Under the pieces are notes generated by a model. That model saw only the letters and a list, made by a program, of their open reading frames with translations. It was not told where the DNA came from and did no database searches. The translations under genes were made by a program, and so were the position numbers. This document shows, piece by piece, positions 56,196-64,000 of a stretch of DNA of 64,000 nt. The DNA lies in assembly GCF_030818415.1 (NCBI RefSeq), contig NZ_JAUTAE010000001.1, positions 4,090,266 through 4,154,265 of the forward strand, in the 5' to 3' direction. This DNA comes from Sphingomonas sp. SORGH_AS_0950. Lineage in GTDB: Bacteria; Pseudomonadota; Alphaproteobacteria; Sphingomonadales; Sphingomonadaceae. The first letter of the stretch is position 1. Every line of letters starts with the position of its first letter.

Positions 56196-56519
56196 ATGAT
56201 CAAGCCGGAATGGGGCACGAAGCGTACGTGCCCGAAATGCGCGACGCGCTTTTACGACCTCGAAAAGGACGACCCCGTGACCTGCATCAATTGCGGGACG
56301 CAGTGGGAGCCCGAGCCCATCCTGAAGTCGAAGCAGCCCCTGCCGTTCGAGCAGGTCAAGGCCGAGAACAAGGAAGCCGACAGCGATCTGGCGGGCGGCG
56401 ACGACGAGGATCTGGACATCACGGGTGAGGACGAAGAGCCCTCGCCCGACGATGAAGTCGATCTGGGCGGCGACGACGATCTGGGCGTCGAGACGTCCAG
56501 CGAGGACGACGAACACTAA
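56196..56519 (+). CDS. TIGR02300 family protein (zinc-ribbon head, acidic tail)
   Basis: A 107-aa protein. The head MIKPEWGTKRTCPKCATRFY with Cys12, 15, 30 and 33 forms a zinc ribbon, and FYDLEKDDP is the family signature. From about residue 65 the protein is almost only Asp, Glu, Gly and Ser. The family is confined to alphaproteobacteria and has no known function. AAAGG at 56181 fits the ATG at 56196. Confidence 0.88.
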   Translation: MIKPEWGTKRTCPKCATRFYDLEKDDPVTCINCGTQWEPEPILKSKQPLPFEQVKAENKEADSDLAGGDDEDLDITGEDEEPSPDDEVDLGGDDDLGVETSSEDDEH

Positions 56520-56606
56520 GTCGTTCGACGGGGTTCGGCAGGGACCTGAAAAAAGTACTTGCCGAGCCCCGGCGGCCCCGCTAGTGGGCTGCCTCCACAG
56601 CGGAAC

Positions 56607-56682
56607 GGGGCCGTAGCTCAGCTGGGAGAGCGTCGCAATGGCATTGCGAAGGTCAGGGGTTCGATCCCCCTCGGCTCCACCA
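56607..56682 (+). tRNA. tRNA-Ala (anticodon GGC), copy 1
   Basis: Starts GGGGCCGTAGCTCAGCTGGG, with the anticodon stem-loop GCAATGGCATTGC (anticodon GGC), T-arm AGGGGTTCGATCCCCCT and the 3' end CGGCTCCACCA. Identical to the copy 72 bases downstream. Confidence 0.96.
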
Positions 56683-56754
56683 TTCCGCAGGAACGTCGGC
56701 AGCTAAGCTGCTGACAGGCTGACCCGCATCCCGCCGGGCCATGCCGACATCGAT

Positions 56755-56830
56755 GGGGCCGTAGCTCAGCTGGGAGAGCGTCGCAATGGCATTGCGAAGG
56801 TCAGGGGTTCGATCCCCCTCGGCTCCACCA
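56755..56830 (+). tRNA. tRNA-Ala (anticodon GGC), copy 2
   Basis: Identical in sequence to the copy at 56607-56682, including the encoded CCA. The 72-base spacer between them is different in character and contains the small hairpin CAGCTAAGCTG, so they are probably one transcript. Confidence 0.96.
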
Positions 56831-56930
56831 TCTTTTCGACATCGCTGACAGCGTCAACCGCCCTGATCGTCCATGGGTGGTTTTTTCGCGTTGTGCGTCG
56901 CGTCGCGTCGGGGAAGTCCGCAGGACCGCC

Positions 56931-57013
56931 TCTGCCTGAGCGAAGGCGAAGGAACAGGGCTTCGCCAGGCGGCAAAGGCTGCCCATGCGCTTCGACTTCG
57001 CTCAGCGCAAACG
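56931..57013. repeat. Diverged copy of the inverted-repeat element
   Basis: Left arm TGCCTGAGCGAAGGCGAAGG and right arm GCTTCGACTTCGCTCAGCGC are related to the arms of the element at 38956-39044. Pairing is imperfect and the spacer is longer. It lies between the tRNA-Ala pair and the end of the chemoreceptor gene. Confidence 0.6.
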
Positions 57014-57063
57014 GGTGGGACAGTAACTTCCCCGGAGAATGGAAAACGCGCCGTCAGGCCCGA

Positions 57064-58524
57064 TCAGACCGCCGCCAGCCGCCGCTGCATTCGATGAACG
57101 GGGTTGGCGGCGTCGCCGGTCATGTCGGTCAGCCGGAAACGGGCGACTTCGCGGGCCAGCGTTTCGGCTTCCAGCGCCAGCTTGCGCGCGGACGAGGTGG
57201 CCTGTTCGACCATCGCGGCATTGCGCTGGGTCACGCCGTCCATCTCGGAAACCGCGGTGTTGACCTGTTGCAGCCCGATCGACTGTTGCCCGGCCGAGGC
57301 CGCGATCTGCGACACCAGCTCGCTGATCTCGCCGATCCGTCCGATGATTCGCTGCAGCGCCTCGCCGGCCTCGTTGACCAGCTCGACGCCCGTGCCGACC
57401 TGGTCGGACGAGGCGAGGATTCGCGTCTTGACGTCCTTGGCCGCCTCGGCGGACCGCTGCGCCAGTGCGCGGACCTCGCTGGCGACGACGGCAAAGCCCT
57501 TGCCCGCCTCGCCCGCGCGCGCCGCTTCGACCCCCGCGTTCAGCGCCAGCAGGTTGGTCTGGAACGAGATGCCGTCGATGACGCTGATGATCTCGCTGAT
57601 TTCGGACGAGGCGCGCTCGATCCCGCCCATCGCCTCGACCGCGCGGCGGACGATCTGGCCCGATTCCTCGGCTTCCTGACGCGCCTCGCCGACGATCCGG
57701 TTGGCTCGCGAGGCGCCGTCGGCGGTCTGGCGGACCGTGGTGGTGATCTGCTGCATCGCCGCCGCCGTTTCCTCCAGCGAGGCGGCCTGCTGCTTGGTGC
57801 GGTCGGACAGGTCGTCCGAGGCCAGCCGGATGTCGCCCGACCCGATGCGGATCTCCTCGCCCGACTGGGTCACCACGCCCAGCGTTGCGCACATCTGGGT
57901 GCGCATCGCCTCGAAACTGTCGGCCAGCGCCTGATATTCGGTCGGCAGCCCGTCGAGCGAGGCGGTCAGGTCGCCCTTCGCCATCCGGTCGAACACCGCA
58001 CCGCAGCGTTCGATGACCGCGCGCCGCCCGGCCTGTTCGGCCTCGAAATAGGCGGCCAGCGCGATATCCATGTCGATCAGCGACGCCTTGACCAGCGCGG
58101 TCGCCGCCCGTGCACGCCGCCGCGCGCCGAAGGGCCAGAGCAGCCGCCCGAGGATCAGCTTGGGCAGGACATATTCCAGCATCCGCGCATAGCCGCTGAT
58201 ATACCAGGTCGGCGCCAGCCCGATCCGCGCATGGACCTGCCCGATATGGGTCGAGGAGGCGGCATAGTCGCGGTCGAGCGGGCGCGAGAACAGCTTGCGC
58301 CAATGCTCCATCTGCTTGTCGCGGGCATGGTCCATCCGCGCCTGCGACGCGAACAGCCCCCGGATCTGCGACGTGTTGGCGATGTGACGGTATAGCGCGG
58401 TCAGCGCCGCGGGGGCGTGCCGTTCGATCGCGCGCTTGACCATCGGGAAGGTCGCATAGCTTTGCGCGTCATAGTCGAACGCCGCCAGCCTCTGCTCAAA
58501 ATCAATATGTTCCGATCCGCTCAC
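57064..58524 (-). CDS. Globin-coupled chemoreceptor (HemAT-like, soluble)
   Basis: A 486-aa cytoplasmic methyl-accepting protein. Residues about 1-160 are a sensor globin: THIGQVHARIGLAPTWYISG carries the likely proximal heme ligand His98. Residues about 200-460 are a methyl-accepting coiled coil, and the kinase-contact hairpin tip is ISFQTNLLALNAGVEAARAG. There are no transmembrane helices. Oxygen or another gas is the expected signal, with output to CheA. No other che genes are in the window. Confidence 0.88.
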   Translation of the reverse strand: MSGSEHIDFEQRLAAFDYDAQSYATFPMVKRAIERHAPAALTALYRHIANTSQIRGLFASQARMDHARDKQMEHWRKLFSRPLDRDYAASSTHIGQVHARIGLAPTWYISGYARMLEYVLPKLILGRLLWPFGARRRARAATALVKASLIDMDIALAAYFEAEQAGRRAVIERCGAVFDRMAKGDLTASLDGLPTEYQALADSFEAMRTQMCATLGVVTQSGEEIRIGSGDIRLASDDLSDRTKQQAASLEETAAAMQQITTTVRQTADGASRANRIVGEARQEAEESGQIVRRAVEAMGGIERASSEISEIISVIDGISFQTNLLALNAGVEAARAGEAGKGFAVVASEVRALAQRSAEAAKDVKTRILASSDQVGTGVELVNEAGEALQRIIGRIGEISELVSQIAASAGQQSIGLQQVNTAVSEMDGVTQRNAAMVEQATSSARKLALEAETLAREVARFRLTDMTGDAANPVHRMQRRLAAV

Positions 58525-58677
58525 GGCCCATCCTCCATGCCATGCCCTGTTATGGCAAAGAGGGTTAAGAAGCCGTGGCCGTTACCGATGGGGCACGATT
58601 TTTTCCCGCAACCCACGTCGGTTACGCGATCGGCCCCGAAACGGGCCGGGCCGCCTGCGCGAACCCGGCCCCTGGGC

Positions 58678-60693
58678 TCAGGCGGCCAGCCCGTGATGGC
58701 GCAGCAGCGCATCCGGCTCCGGCGCGCGGCCGCGGAAAGCGCGGAAATTCTCGGCGGCCGGACGACTCGCCCCGCGCGCCAGCACCTCGCGGCGGAACCG
58801 GTCGCCCGCCACCTGGCCTTCCTCGGCAAAGGCGGCGAAGGCATCGGCCGACAGCAGCTCGGCCCAGAGATAGCTGTAATAGCCCGCCGCATAGCCGCCC
58901 GCAAAGATATGGGCGAAGCTGTGCGGGAAGCGATTCCATTCGGGCGGGCGAATCACCGCCACCTCGTCGCGCACCGCGTTCAGCACCGCCATCACCCGGC
59001 CGCCCTGTGCCGGGTCGAAGTCACGATGCAGCCGCAGGTCGAAGGTCGCGAATTCGATCTGGCGCAGCAGGAACAGCCCGGCCTGGAACCGCCGCGCCGC
59101 CAGCATCTTGGCGAACAGGTCGTCGGGCAGCGGCTCGCCGGTTTCGACATGCGCGGACAACTGGGTCAGCGTGTCGCGGTCCCAGGCGAAATTCTCCATG
59201 AACTGGCTGGGCAGCTCGACCGCATCCCATTCCACGCTGGAAATCCCGCCGATCGAGGGCAGGTCGACCTCGGTGAGCAGATGGTGGAGCACATGGCCGA
59301 ACTCGTGGAGCAGCGTGACCACATCGCCGTGTGCCAGCAGCGCGGGCGTATCGCCCGTCGCGGGCGGGAAGTTGCAGGTCAGATAGGCGATCGGCCGATG
59401 GAACCGGTCGGCATCGCGGAAGCGCGGACGGCACACGTCCATCCAGGCACCCCCGCGCTTGCCCGCGCGTGCATGGAAATCACAATAGACGCCCGCGACG
59501 ATCTCGCCGCTCGCATCCTGCACGTCATAATAGTGGACGGCGTCATTCCACACCGATACGCCCGGCCGCTCGACCAGGCGAATGCCATAGAGCCGCTCGA
59601 TCAGCGCGGTCGTGCCCTCCATGACGCGGGGCAGGGGGAAATAGGCGCGGATCGCCTCGCGATCGACGCCGAAGCGTTCGCGGCGCATATGCTCGGCGAC
59701 ATAGCCGGTGTCCCAGGGCTCCAGCTTGGCGATGCCGAATGTCTCGGCGGCATAGGCGCTCGCCTCGGCCAGTTCGCGCTCCGCCAGCGGGCGGGCTCGT
59801 GCGGCCAGGTCGGACAGGAAGGCCAGCGCCTCGTCGGCCGACTGCGCCATCTTGGTCTCGACCGAGCGCGCGGCGGCGTCGGAGAAGCCGAGCAGCCGGG
59901 CGGCCTCATGGCGCAACTCCAGGATGCGGTCGATCCGGGCGCTGTTGTCATGGGTGGGATCGGCGGCCTGGTCCGAGGCGCGGGTGGCATAGGCCTTGGC
60001 GACACGCGCGCGCAGGTCGCGATTGTCGGCCTGGGTCAGAATCGCCTGAACGCTGGGTTCGCGCAGCGTGACGAGCCAACCATCCAGCTCCTTTTCGGCG
60101 GCATAGGCGGCCAGGATCGCCTTGGCATTGTCGGTCAGGCCCGACAGCAGCGCCTCGTCGGTGACGTGCTCGCCCCAGGCCTCGCTCGAATCGAGCACGG
60201 CATTGCCGAACTCGGTGGTCAGCTTGTTCAGCTCGACCCCGATCTCACGGAACCGCGCCTTGGCCGCATCGTCCAGCCCGACGCCCGACAAAGTGAAGTC
60301 ACGGCGGGCCAGCACGACCGCGCGGGCCTCGGTCTCGGTCAGCGGCGCGAGGTCGACCCGGTTGAACGCGGAGAACAGGCGCGGATCCTGTCCGGCCTCC
60401 AGCCCATATTCGGCGAGCATCGCCTGCGCCTCGGCATAGGCGGCGCGCAGCTCGGGGGTGTCGGCGACCGAATGAAGATGCCCGGCGGGCGACCAGCCGC
60501 GCGCTATCGCGAACCCCGCGCGCTCGCTGGCCAGCACGACATCGGCGAAATCGCTGGCGTTGGATCCGCCGATCCGGTCGGCGGCGGCGCGGGCATCGGC
60601 GATCAGCGCCAGGGCGGCGGGCACCAGATGCTCGGGCCGGACGGCGGCGAAATCGGGAAGGTCGGTATCGGCGAGAAGCGGATTGATGGTCAT
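58678..60693 (-). CDS. M3 family metallopeptidase (peptidyl-dipeptidase Dcp / oligopeptidase A type)
   Basis: A 671-aa cytoplasmic zinc peptidase that breaks down short peptides. The zinc site HEFGHVLHHLL is near residue 461, and the third ligand region and substrate block GGYAAGYYSYLWAELLSADA lie near the C-terminus. No signal peptide. The ATG overlaps the stop of the upstream cysteine-metabolism gene by four bases, so the two are co-translated. Confidence 0.9.
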   Translation of the reverse strand: MTINPLLADTDLPDFAAVRPEHLVPAALALIADARAAADRIGGSNASDFADVVLASERAGFAIARGWSPAGHLHSVADTPELRAAYAEAQAMLAEYGLEAGQDPRLFSAFNRVDLAPLTETEARAVVLARRDFTLSGVGLDDAAKARFREIGVELNKLTTEFGNAVLDSSEAWGEHVTDEALLSGLTDNAKAILAAYAAEKELDGWLVTLREPSVQAILTQADNRDLRARVAKAYATRASDQAADPTHDNSARIDRILELRHEAARLLGFSDAAARSVETKMAQSADEALAFLSDLAARARPLAERELAEASAYAAETFGIAKLEPWDTGYVAEHMRRERFGVDREAIRAYFPLPRVMEGTTALIERLYGIRLVERPGVSVWNDAVHYYDVQDASGEIVAGVYCDFHARAGKRGGAWMDVCRPRFRDADRFHRPIAYLTCNFPPATGDTPALLAHGDVVTLLHEFGHVLHHLLTEVDLPSIGGISSVEWDAVELPSQFMENFAWDRDTLTQLSAHVETGEPLPDDLFAKMLAARRFQAGLFLLRQIEFATFDLRLHRDFDPAQGGRVMAVLNAVRDEVAVIRPPEWNRFPHSFAHIFAGGYAAGYYSYLWAELLSADAFAAFAEEGQVAGDRFRREVLARGASRPAAENFRAFRGRAPEPDALLRHHGLAA

Positions 60694-61841
60694 TCGGCGT
60701 CCTTGAGCAACATCGTGCGAAGCGACATCTCGGCAGCGTCGACGCTTTCGGCAAGCCCCTGATGCGCCAACCAGCGCGGATCATGGTGGCAATCGGCATA
60801 GCGCGCGCCATGGTCGCAGATCAGCGTGGCGATCGATCCGGCTCGTCCGGCGGCGGTCATGTCCAGCGCCAGCAGCGCGCCGGCGACGAAGTTCGCGCCC
60901 GTCGACGGCCCCACCGGCCGCCCCAGACACTCGCCCGCGATCCGCATCCCGGCGATCGACACGGCGTCGGGCAGCTTCATCATCCGGTCGATCGCACCGG
61001 GCAGGAAGGATGGCTCGACCCGAGGGCGGCCGACCCCCTCGATCCGCGAAGGCGAGGGGCAGCGCGCGGTGGGATCGTCGTCGCGATAGCCCTGGAAAAA
61101 GGCGCTATGCTCGACATCGGCGACACAAAGCCGGGTGGGAAGCCCGCGATAGCGACAATGCCGCCCGATCGTGGCGGCGGTCCCGCCGGTGCCCGCGCCC
61201 ACCACGATCCATTCGGGAACGGCATGCGGCTCGCCCGCCATCTGGGTCAGGATCGCCGAGGCGATATTGTCGCAGCGCCAGTCGGTCGCGGGCGCGGCAT
61301 TGGTGAACTGGTCGAGATAGACGCCGCCCAGCGCATCGGCCAGGTCGCGCGCCTCGTCATACAGGCGGTGCGGCTCGACCAGATGGCATTGGCCGCCCTG
61401 CGCCCGGATCGCGGCGATCTTGGCGCCCGCGGTGCTGGCGGGCATGACGGCGTGGAAGGGCAGGCCGAGCAGCCGCGCGAAATAGGCCTCCGACACCGCC
61501 GTCGATCCCGACGACGCCTCGACCAGCGGGCGACCCGCGCGAATGACGCCCGCGACGATCCCGCCGATGAACAGCGAGCGCGCCAGCCGATGCTTCAGGC
61601 TGCCCGTCGGATGTGCCGACTCGTCCTTCAGATACAGGTCGACATGGGGTGCCGAGGGGAGGGTGACGGCCAGCAGCGGGGTTTCCGGGCAACGGCGCCG
61701 ATCCCGGTCGAGCACCGCCAGCGCGGCGTCGACGAAATGCCGGTCGACCGGCTTCTCCGTGACGGCGATGCCCAGCGCATCGACTGCGCCCTGGATCGCA
61801 TCCTGATCGGTGGCGGGGCGGGGGGGCGCGGTCATCAACAT
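60690..61841 (-). CDS. PLP-dependent cysteine synthase-family enzyme, cysteine desulfhydrase (Cds1) type
   Basis: A 383-aa fold-type II PLP enzyme. The PLP lysine is Lys83 in HPTGSLKHRLARSLF, with the SGSTAVSEAYFARLLGLPFH block for the internal aldimine and VVGAGTGGTAATIGRHCRYR as the phosphate loop. It is longer than cysteine synthase, with a C-terminal extension, like Cds1-type desulfhydrases that release H2S from cysteine. A divergent Lrp-type regulator of the DecR group adjoins it, which supports cysteine degradation. AAGGA lies 11 bases before the ATG. Confidence 0.75.
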   Translation of the reverse strand: MLMTAPPRPATDQDAIQGAVDALGIAVTEKPVDRHFVDAALAVLDRDRRRCPETPLLAVTLPSAPHVDLYLKDESAHPTGSLKHRLARSLFIGGIVAGVIRAGRPLVEASSGSTAVSEAYFARLLGLPFHAVMPASTAGAKIAAIRAQGGQCHLVEPHRLYDEARDLADALGGVYLDQFTNAAPATDWRCDNIASAILTQMAGEPHAVPEWIVVGAGTGGTAATIGRHCRYRGLPTRLCVADVEHSAFFQGYRDDDPTARCPSPSRIEGVGRPRVEPSFLPGAIDRMMKLPDAVSIAGMRIAGECLGRPVGPSTGANFVAGALLALDMTAAGRAGSIATLICDHGARYADCHHDPRWLAHQGLAESVDAAEMSLRTMLLKDAE

Positions 61842-61895
61842 GGCATATTTTCCTTCGTTGCCGGAAAGGATATGCGGTTCTGATCGCGAAATCAT

Positions 61896-61926
61896 ACCAA
61901 AGTTGGCGGTTCAATCGGTGTTTGGT
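61896..61926. promoter_or_regulatory. Candidate operator between the divergent cysteine enzyme and Lrp genes
   Basis: ACCAAA (61896-61901) and TTTGGT (61921-61926) are perfect inverted halves 19 bases apart, about centred in the 111-base divergent region. Position fits a site for the Lrp/AsnC-type regulator controlling both genes. Confidence 0.4.
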
Positions 61927-61952
61927 GTGAGAAAATCCCATGTGAGGACCAT

Positions 61953-62420
61953 ATGATCGATAGAATTGACACCGCCATCCTCGCCCAGCTCCAGGCGGAT
62001 GCCAGCCTGTCGGTCGCCGAAGTGGCCGCACGGGTGAATCTTTCGCAAAATGCCTGCTGGCGGCGCATCCGGCGGCTGGAGGAGGAGGGGATCATCCTCG
62101 GCCGGGTGGCGCTGCTCGATCCGGAAAAGCTGGATGCGGGGATGACCGTCTTCGTCAGCGTGCGCACCGCCGAGCATTCCGCCGCCTGGCTCGATGATTT
62201 CGCCAAGGCGGTGAACGACATGCCCGAGGTCGTCGAGTTCTACCGCATGGCGGGGGAGATCGACTATCTGCTCAAGATCCGCGTGGCCGACATCAAATCC
62301 TATGACCGGGTCTATAAGCGCCTCATCGAACGCGTCCGCCTGGTCGATGTCAGCGCCGCCTTCGCGATGGAGGAGATCAAGCACAGCACCGCGATCCCGC
62401 TGCCCCAGCCGTCCCGATGA
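61953..62420 (+). CDS. Lrp/AsnC family regulator (DecR/YbaO-like)
   Basis: A 155-aa regulator. The N-terminal winged helix reads DTAILAQLQADASLSVAEVA, with the recognition helix LSQNACWRRIRRLEEEGIIL; the Cys-Trp-x-Arg pattern is that of the cysteine-responsive DecR group. The C-terminal RAM domain (MPEVVEFYRMAGEIDYLLKI) binds the ligand and forms octamers. Divergent from the cysteine-desulfhydrase-type gene, its probable target. GAGG precedes the ATG. Confidence 0.88.
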   Translation: MIDRIDTAILAQLQADASLSVAEVAARVNLSQNACWRRIRRLEEEGIILGRVALLDPEKLDAGMTVFVSVRTAEHSAAWLDDFAKAVNDMPEVVEFYRMAGEIDYLLKIRVADIKSYDRVYKRLIERVRLVDVSAAFAMEEIKHSTAIPLPQPSR

Positions 62421-62438
62421 TATGGATTGCATTTTATG

Positions 62439-62557
62439 CAACTGCATTTGTTGAGGTTGCAGTTGCGTCAATCGCTGCTGCGATGCACAAGGGACGGGCC
62501 TTTCAGGCATCCTCTCCTAAAAACTTTCCGGCCGGTCGCAAGACCGGCCTTTTTTTT
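62439..62557 (+). ncRNA. Candidate small RNA ending in a strong terminator
   Basis: Between the Lrp gene and the transporter the sequence has an inverted repeat GCAACTGCA/TGCAGTTGC, then a CU-rich unpaired-looking stretch GCATCCTCTCCTAAAAAC, then a strong terminator. CU-rich loops followed by a terminator are the plan of many alphaproteobacterial trans-acting small RNAs. No long frame is present. A promoter is not clear, so it could simply be the 3' end of the Lrp mRNA. Confidence 0.4.
62530..62557 (+). terminator. Intrinsic terminator downstream of the Lrp gene
   Basis: GGCCGGTC-GCAA-GACCGGCC, a perfect 8-bp stem, followed by eight T residues. Only the region 62558-62824 remains before the transporter gene, and it has no further supported feature apart from its likely promoter. 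Confidence 0.93.
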
Positions 62558-62824
62558 GGCCGCGCTTTCCCCTACGGAATGAGGGCGTCGTCGGCCAACG
62601 AAGACAGAATCATAAACGGGAGTGGAAGCCGCCGGTGAGACCGGCATCGGCTGGACGACCGGGATGGGGGTTGAGCGTATCGGCCATCGCTCCCCCCATT
62701 TTCCTTTGCAACATCGTCCCCACGCGCTTGGCAGCGACAGCCTTCATGACCTATCTGGCGCGCAAGGCCGTGCCGGTCCGTTCAGACAGCCGGTGCTCGA
62801 CCGCCATTTCAGGGAGCGCCGACG
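62558..62824 (+). other. Upstream region of the transporter gene, no gene seen
   Basis: About 270 bases. Open frames here on the plus strand run into the transporter gene in other frames and lack family similarity. The promoter of the transporter is expected here; CAGGGAGCGCCGACG just before 62825 supplies a ribosome binding site. Confidence 0.4.
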
Positions 62825-63820
62825 ATGCAGCGCCTTTTTTCCATCTTCGAACCCTTTGTGCTCAGCCTGCTGGGTACCGTCCTGCTGGCGACCATCCTAC
62901 CCGCGCGCGGGGCATTCGCCGTCTATGCGGGCTATATGGCGGATGCGGGGATCGTCCTTCTGTTCTTCCTGCACGGTGCCAAGCTGTCGCGCGACGCGAT
63001 CTGGCAAGGGCTGCGAAACTGGCCGCTCCATCTGGCGGTGCTGGCGTCGACCTTCATCCTGTTTCCGCTGCTCGGCCTTGCCCTGTCGCATATGCCCGGC
63101 GTCGATCCGTCGCTGGCGACCGGCATCCTGTTCCTAACCCTGCTGCCCTCGACGGTGCAATCCTCGATCGCCTTCACCGCGATCGCACGCGGCAATGTCG
63201 CGGCGGCGATCTGCAGTGCCTCCTTTTCCAATTTGCTGGGCATCGTACTGACCCCGGCCCTGGTGGCCTTGTTGATGAAGGTCGATGGCGGGGGCGGCGT
63301 CTCGCTGGCGTCGATCGAGGGCATCCTGCTGCAATTGCTGGCGCCGTTCGTGATCGGCCATCTGCTGCGCCCCTGGATCGGCGGGTTCGTGGCCCGTCGC
63401 AAGTCGCTGCTGACCATCGTCGATCGCGGCTCGATCCTGCTCGTCGTCTATACGGCCTTTGGCGCGGCGGTGGTCGAGGGGCTGTGGTCGCGCGTGTCGC
63501 CCGCCGATCTGGGGAAGCTGGCCCTGCTGTGCCTGTTGCTGCTCGGCGTAATCCTGACCGCGACGTTCCTGATCGCGCGGATCATGCGCCTGCCACGGGC
63601 CGACGCGATCGTGCTGCAATTTTGCGGGTCGAAGAAGAGCCTCGCTTCGGGCGTGCCGATGGCGGGCGTATTGTTCCCGGCGGCGCAGGTCGGCATCATC
63701 CTGCTGCCGGTCATGCTCTTCCACCAGATCCAGCTCATCGCCTGCGCCATGCTCGCACGTCATTATGGCGAGCAGGCCGATGGGGAGGGCGAGGGGGCCC
63801 GGGCGAGCGAGAAAGCCTAG
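62825..63820 (+). CDS. Bile acid:sodium symporter (BASS) family transporter, YfeH-like
   Basis: A 331-aa integral membrane protein with about ten hydrophobic helices. FFLHGAKLSRDAIWQGLRNW, TLLPSTVQSSIAFTAIARGN (the crossover helix motif with conserved polar residues) and LQFCGSKKSLASGVPMAGVL are typical of the YfeH subgroup. The physiological substrate is unknown; organic anions driven by sodium or protons are likely. The tail after residue 315 is acidic and disordered. Confidence 0.88.
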   Translation: MQRLFSIFEPFVLSLLGTVLLATILPARGAFAVYAGYMADAGIVLLFFLHGAKLSRDAIWQGLRNWPLHLAVLASTFILFPLLGLALSHMPGVDPSLATGILFLTLLPSTVQSSIAFTAIARGNVAAAICSASFSNLLGIVLTPALVALLMKVDGGGGVSLASIEGILLQLLAPFVIGHLLRPWIGGFVARRKSLLTIVDRGSILLVVYTAFGAAVVEGLWSRVSPADLGKLALLCLLLLGVILTATFLIARIMRLPRADAIVLQFCGSKKSLASGVPMAGVLFPAAQVGIILLPVMLFHQIQLIACAMLARHYGEQADGEGEGARASEKA

Positions 63821-64000
63821 CGACAGGATATTTCAGGCTCGCGCAAGAAAAACGACATTGGTGTGAAAAAACCTGTTGACCCCCGTGCGGCCTCGGCCTA
63901 GAGGGGTTTCACCGCAGCGGTGGCCGACCTGGTCGACCGATGCAGTCACGACAGATCGGCGCACTTGAGGCCCTGGGAACGGGGTTGATGGAGTGTTGCC
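63821..64000 (+). promoter_or_regulatory. Promoter-like sequence and leader at the right edge
   Basis: TTGACC at 63876-63881 and CTAGAG at 63898-63903 give a plausible vegetative promoter with 16-bp spacing. The 100 bases that follow have no reading frame, which would suit the leader of a stable RNA operon such as rrn. The gene itself is outside the window. Confidence 0.35.

Overview
The window reads as a chromosomal segment of a high-GC alphaproteobacterium of the Sphingomonadales (Sphingomonas-like). The gene order aroA-cmk-rpsA-ihfB, the glnB-glnA pair behind a sigma-54-type promoter, a fused ThiS-ThiG, a CsbD gene behind an EcfG-type promoter, a DUF1476/zeta ATPase inhibitor, a TIGR02300 protein and the dispersed hairpin repeats all fit this assignment. 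It is inferred from gene content, not from a search.

Layout. (1) 1 to about 7640 is an accessory region, the right-hand end of an integrated element. It holds a tight run of five unfamiliar small genes (172-2831), one resembling a shortened MobA/MobL relaxase domain and two with related C-termini. A strong hairpin and an IS5/IS427-type insertion sequence follow. The insertion sequence appears to have split a small gene that has its own ribosome binding site. Next come a HEPN-motif protein and a large tyrosine recombinase whose 5' end faces the 3' end of tRNA-Glu, the probable attachment site. The left end of the element is outside the window. (2) 7640-17400 is core or flexible chromosome: recJ, a 2OG-Fe(II) hydroxylase, an RcnB-like protein, an orphan [2Fe-2S] protein, a CoA-transferase with glutaryl-CoA dehydrogenase, and a ZnuD-like TonB receptor preceded by a possible Zur site and two small co-transcribed genes. 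(3) 17400-27000: a LexA/S24-type repressor, small proteins, tamA-tamB (tamB carries a one-base frameshift), a quinone oxidoreductase, a cyclophilin and a monooxygenase. (4) 27200-33700: glnA, glnB, an ArsC-like protein, an HdeA-like periplasmic protein, accC-accB-aroQ and thiSG. (5) 33700-42800: csbD, a TPP enzyme, a 3-oxoacid CoA-transferase pair separated by a lipoprotein phosphatase, a GST, leuC-leuD with a tiny gene between them, and the zeta-inhibitor/BolA/glutaredoxin operon. (6) 42800-51500: a BlaI/M56 regulatory pair behind a large palindromic operator, an MBL hydrolase, a DUF4230 protein, nadA-nadC (nadC frameshifted in a C run), an RNase T2, a DUF4112 protein, a solute-binding protein and tRNA-Leu. 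(7) 51600-64000: ihfB, rpsA, cmk, aroA, a TIGR02300 protein, two identical tRNA-Ala genes, a globin-coupled chemoreceptor, an M3 peptidase with a cysteine-desulfhydrase-like enzyme next to a divergent Lrp/DecR-type regulator, a candidate small RNA, a BASS-type transporter, and at the right edge a promoter-like sequence without a gene.

The two frameshifts in otherwise intact housekeeping genes (tamB, nadC) both look like one missing base in a low-complexity GC run. Sequencing error and real mutation cannot be told apart from here. The least explained material is the five-gene module at the left edge and the HEPN gene beside the integrase.
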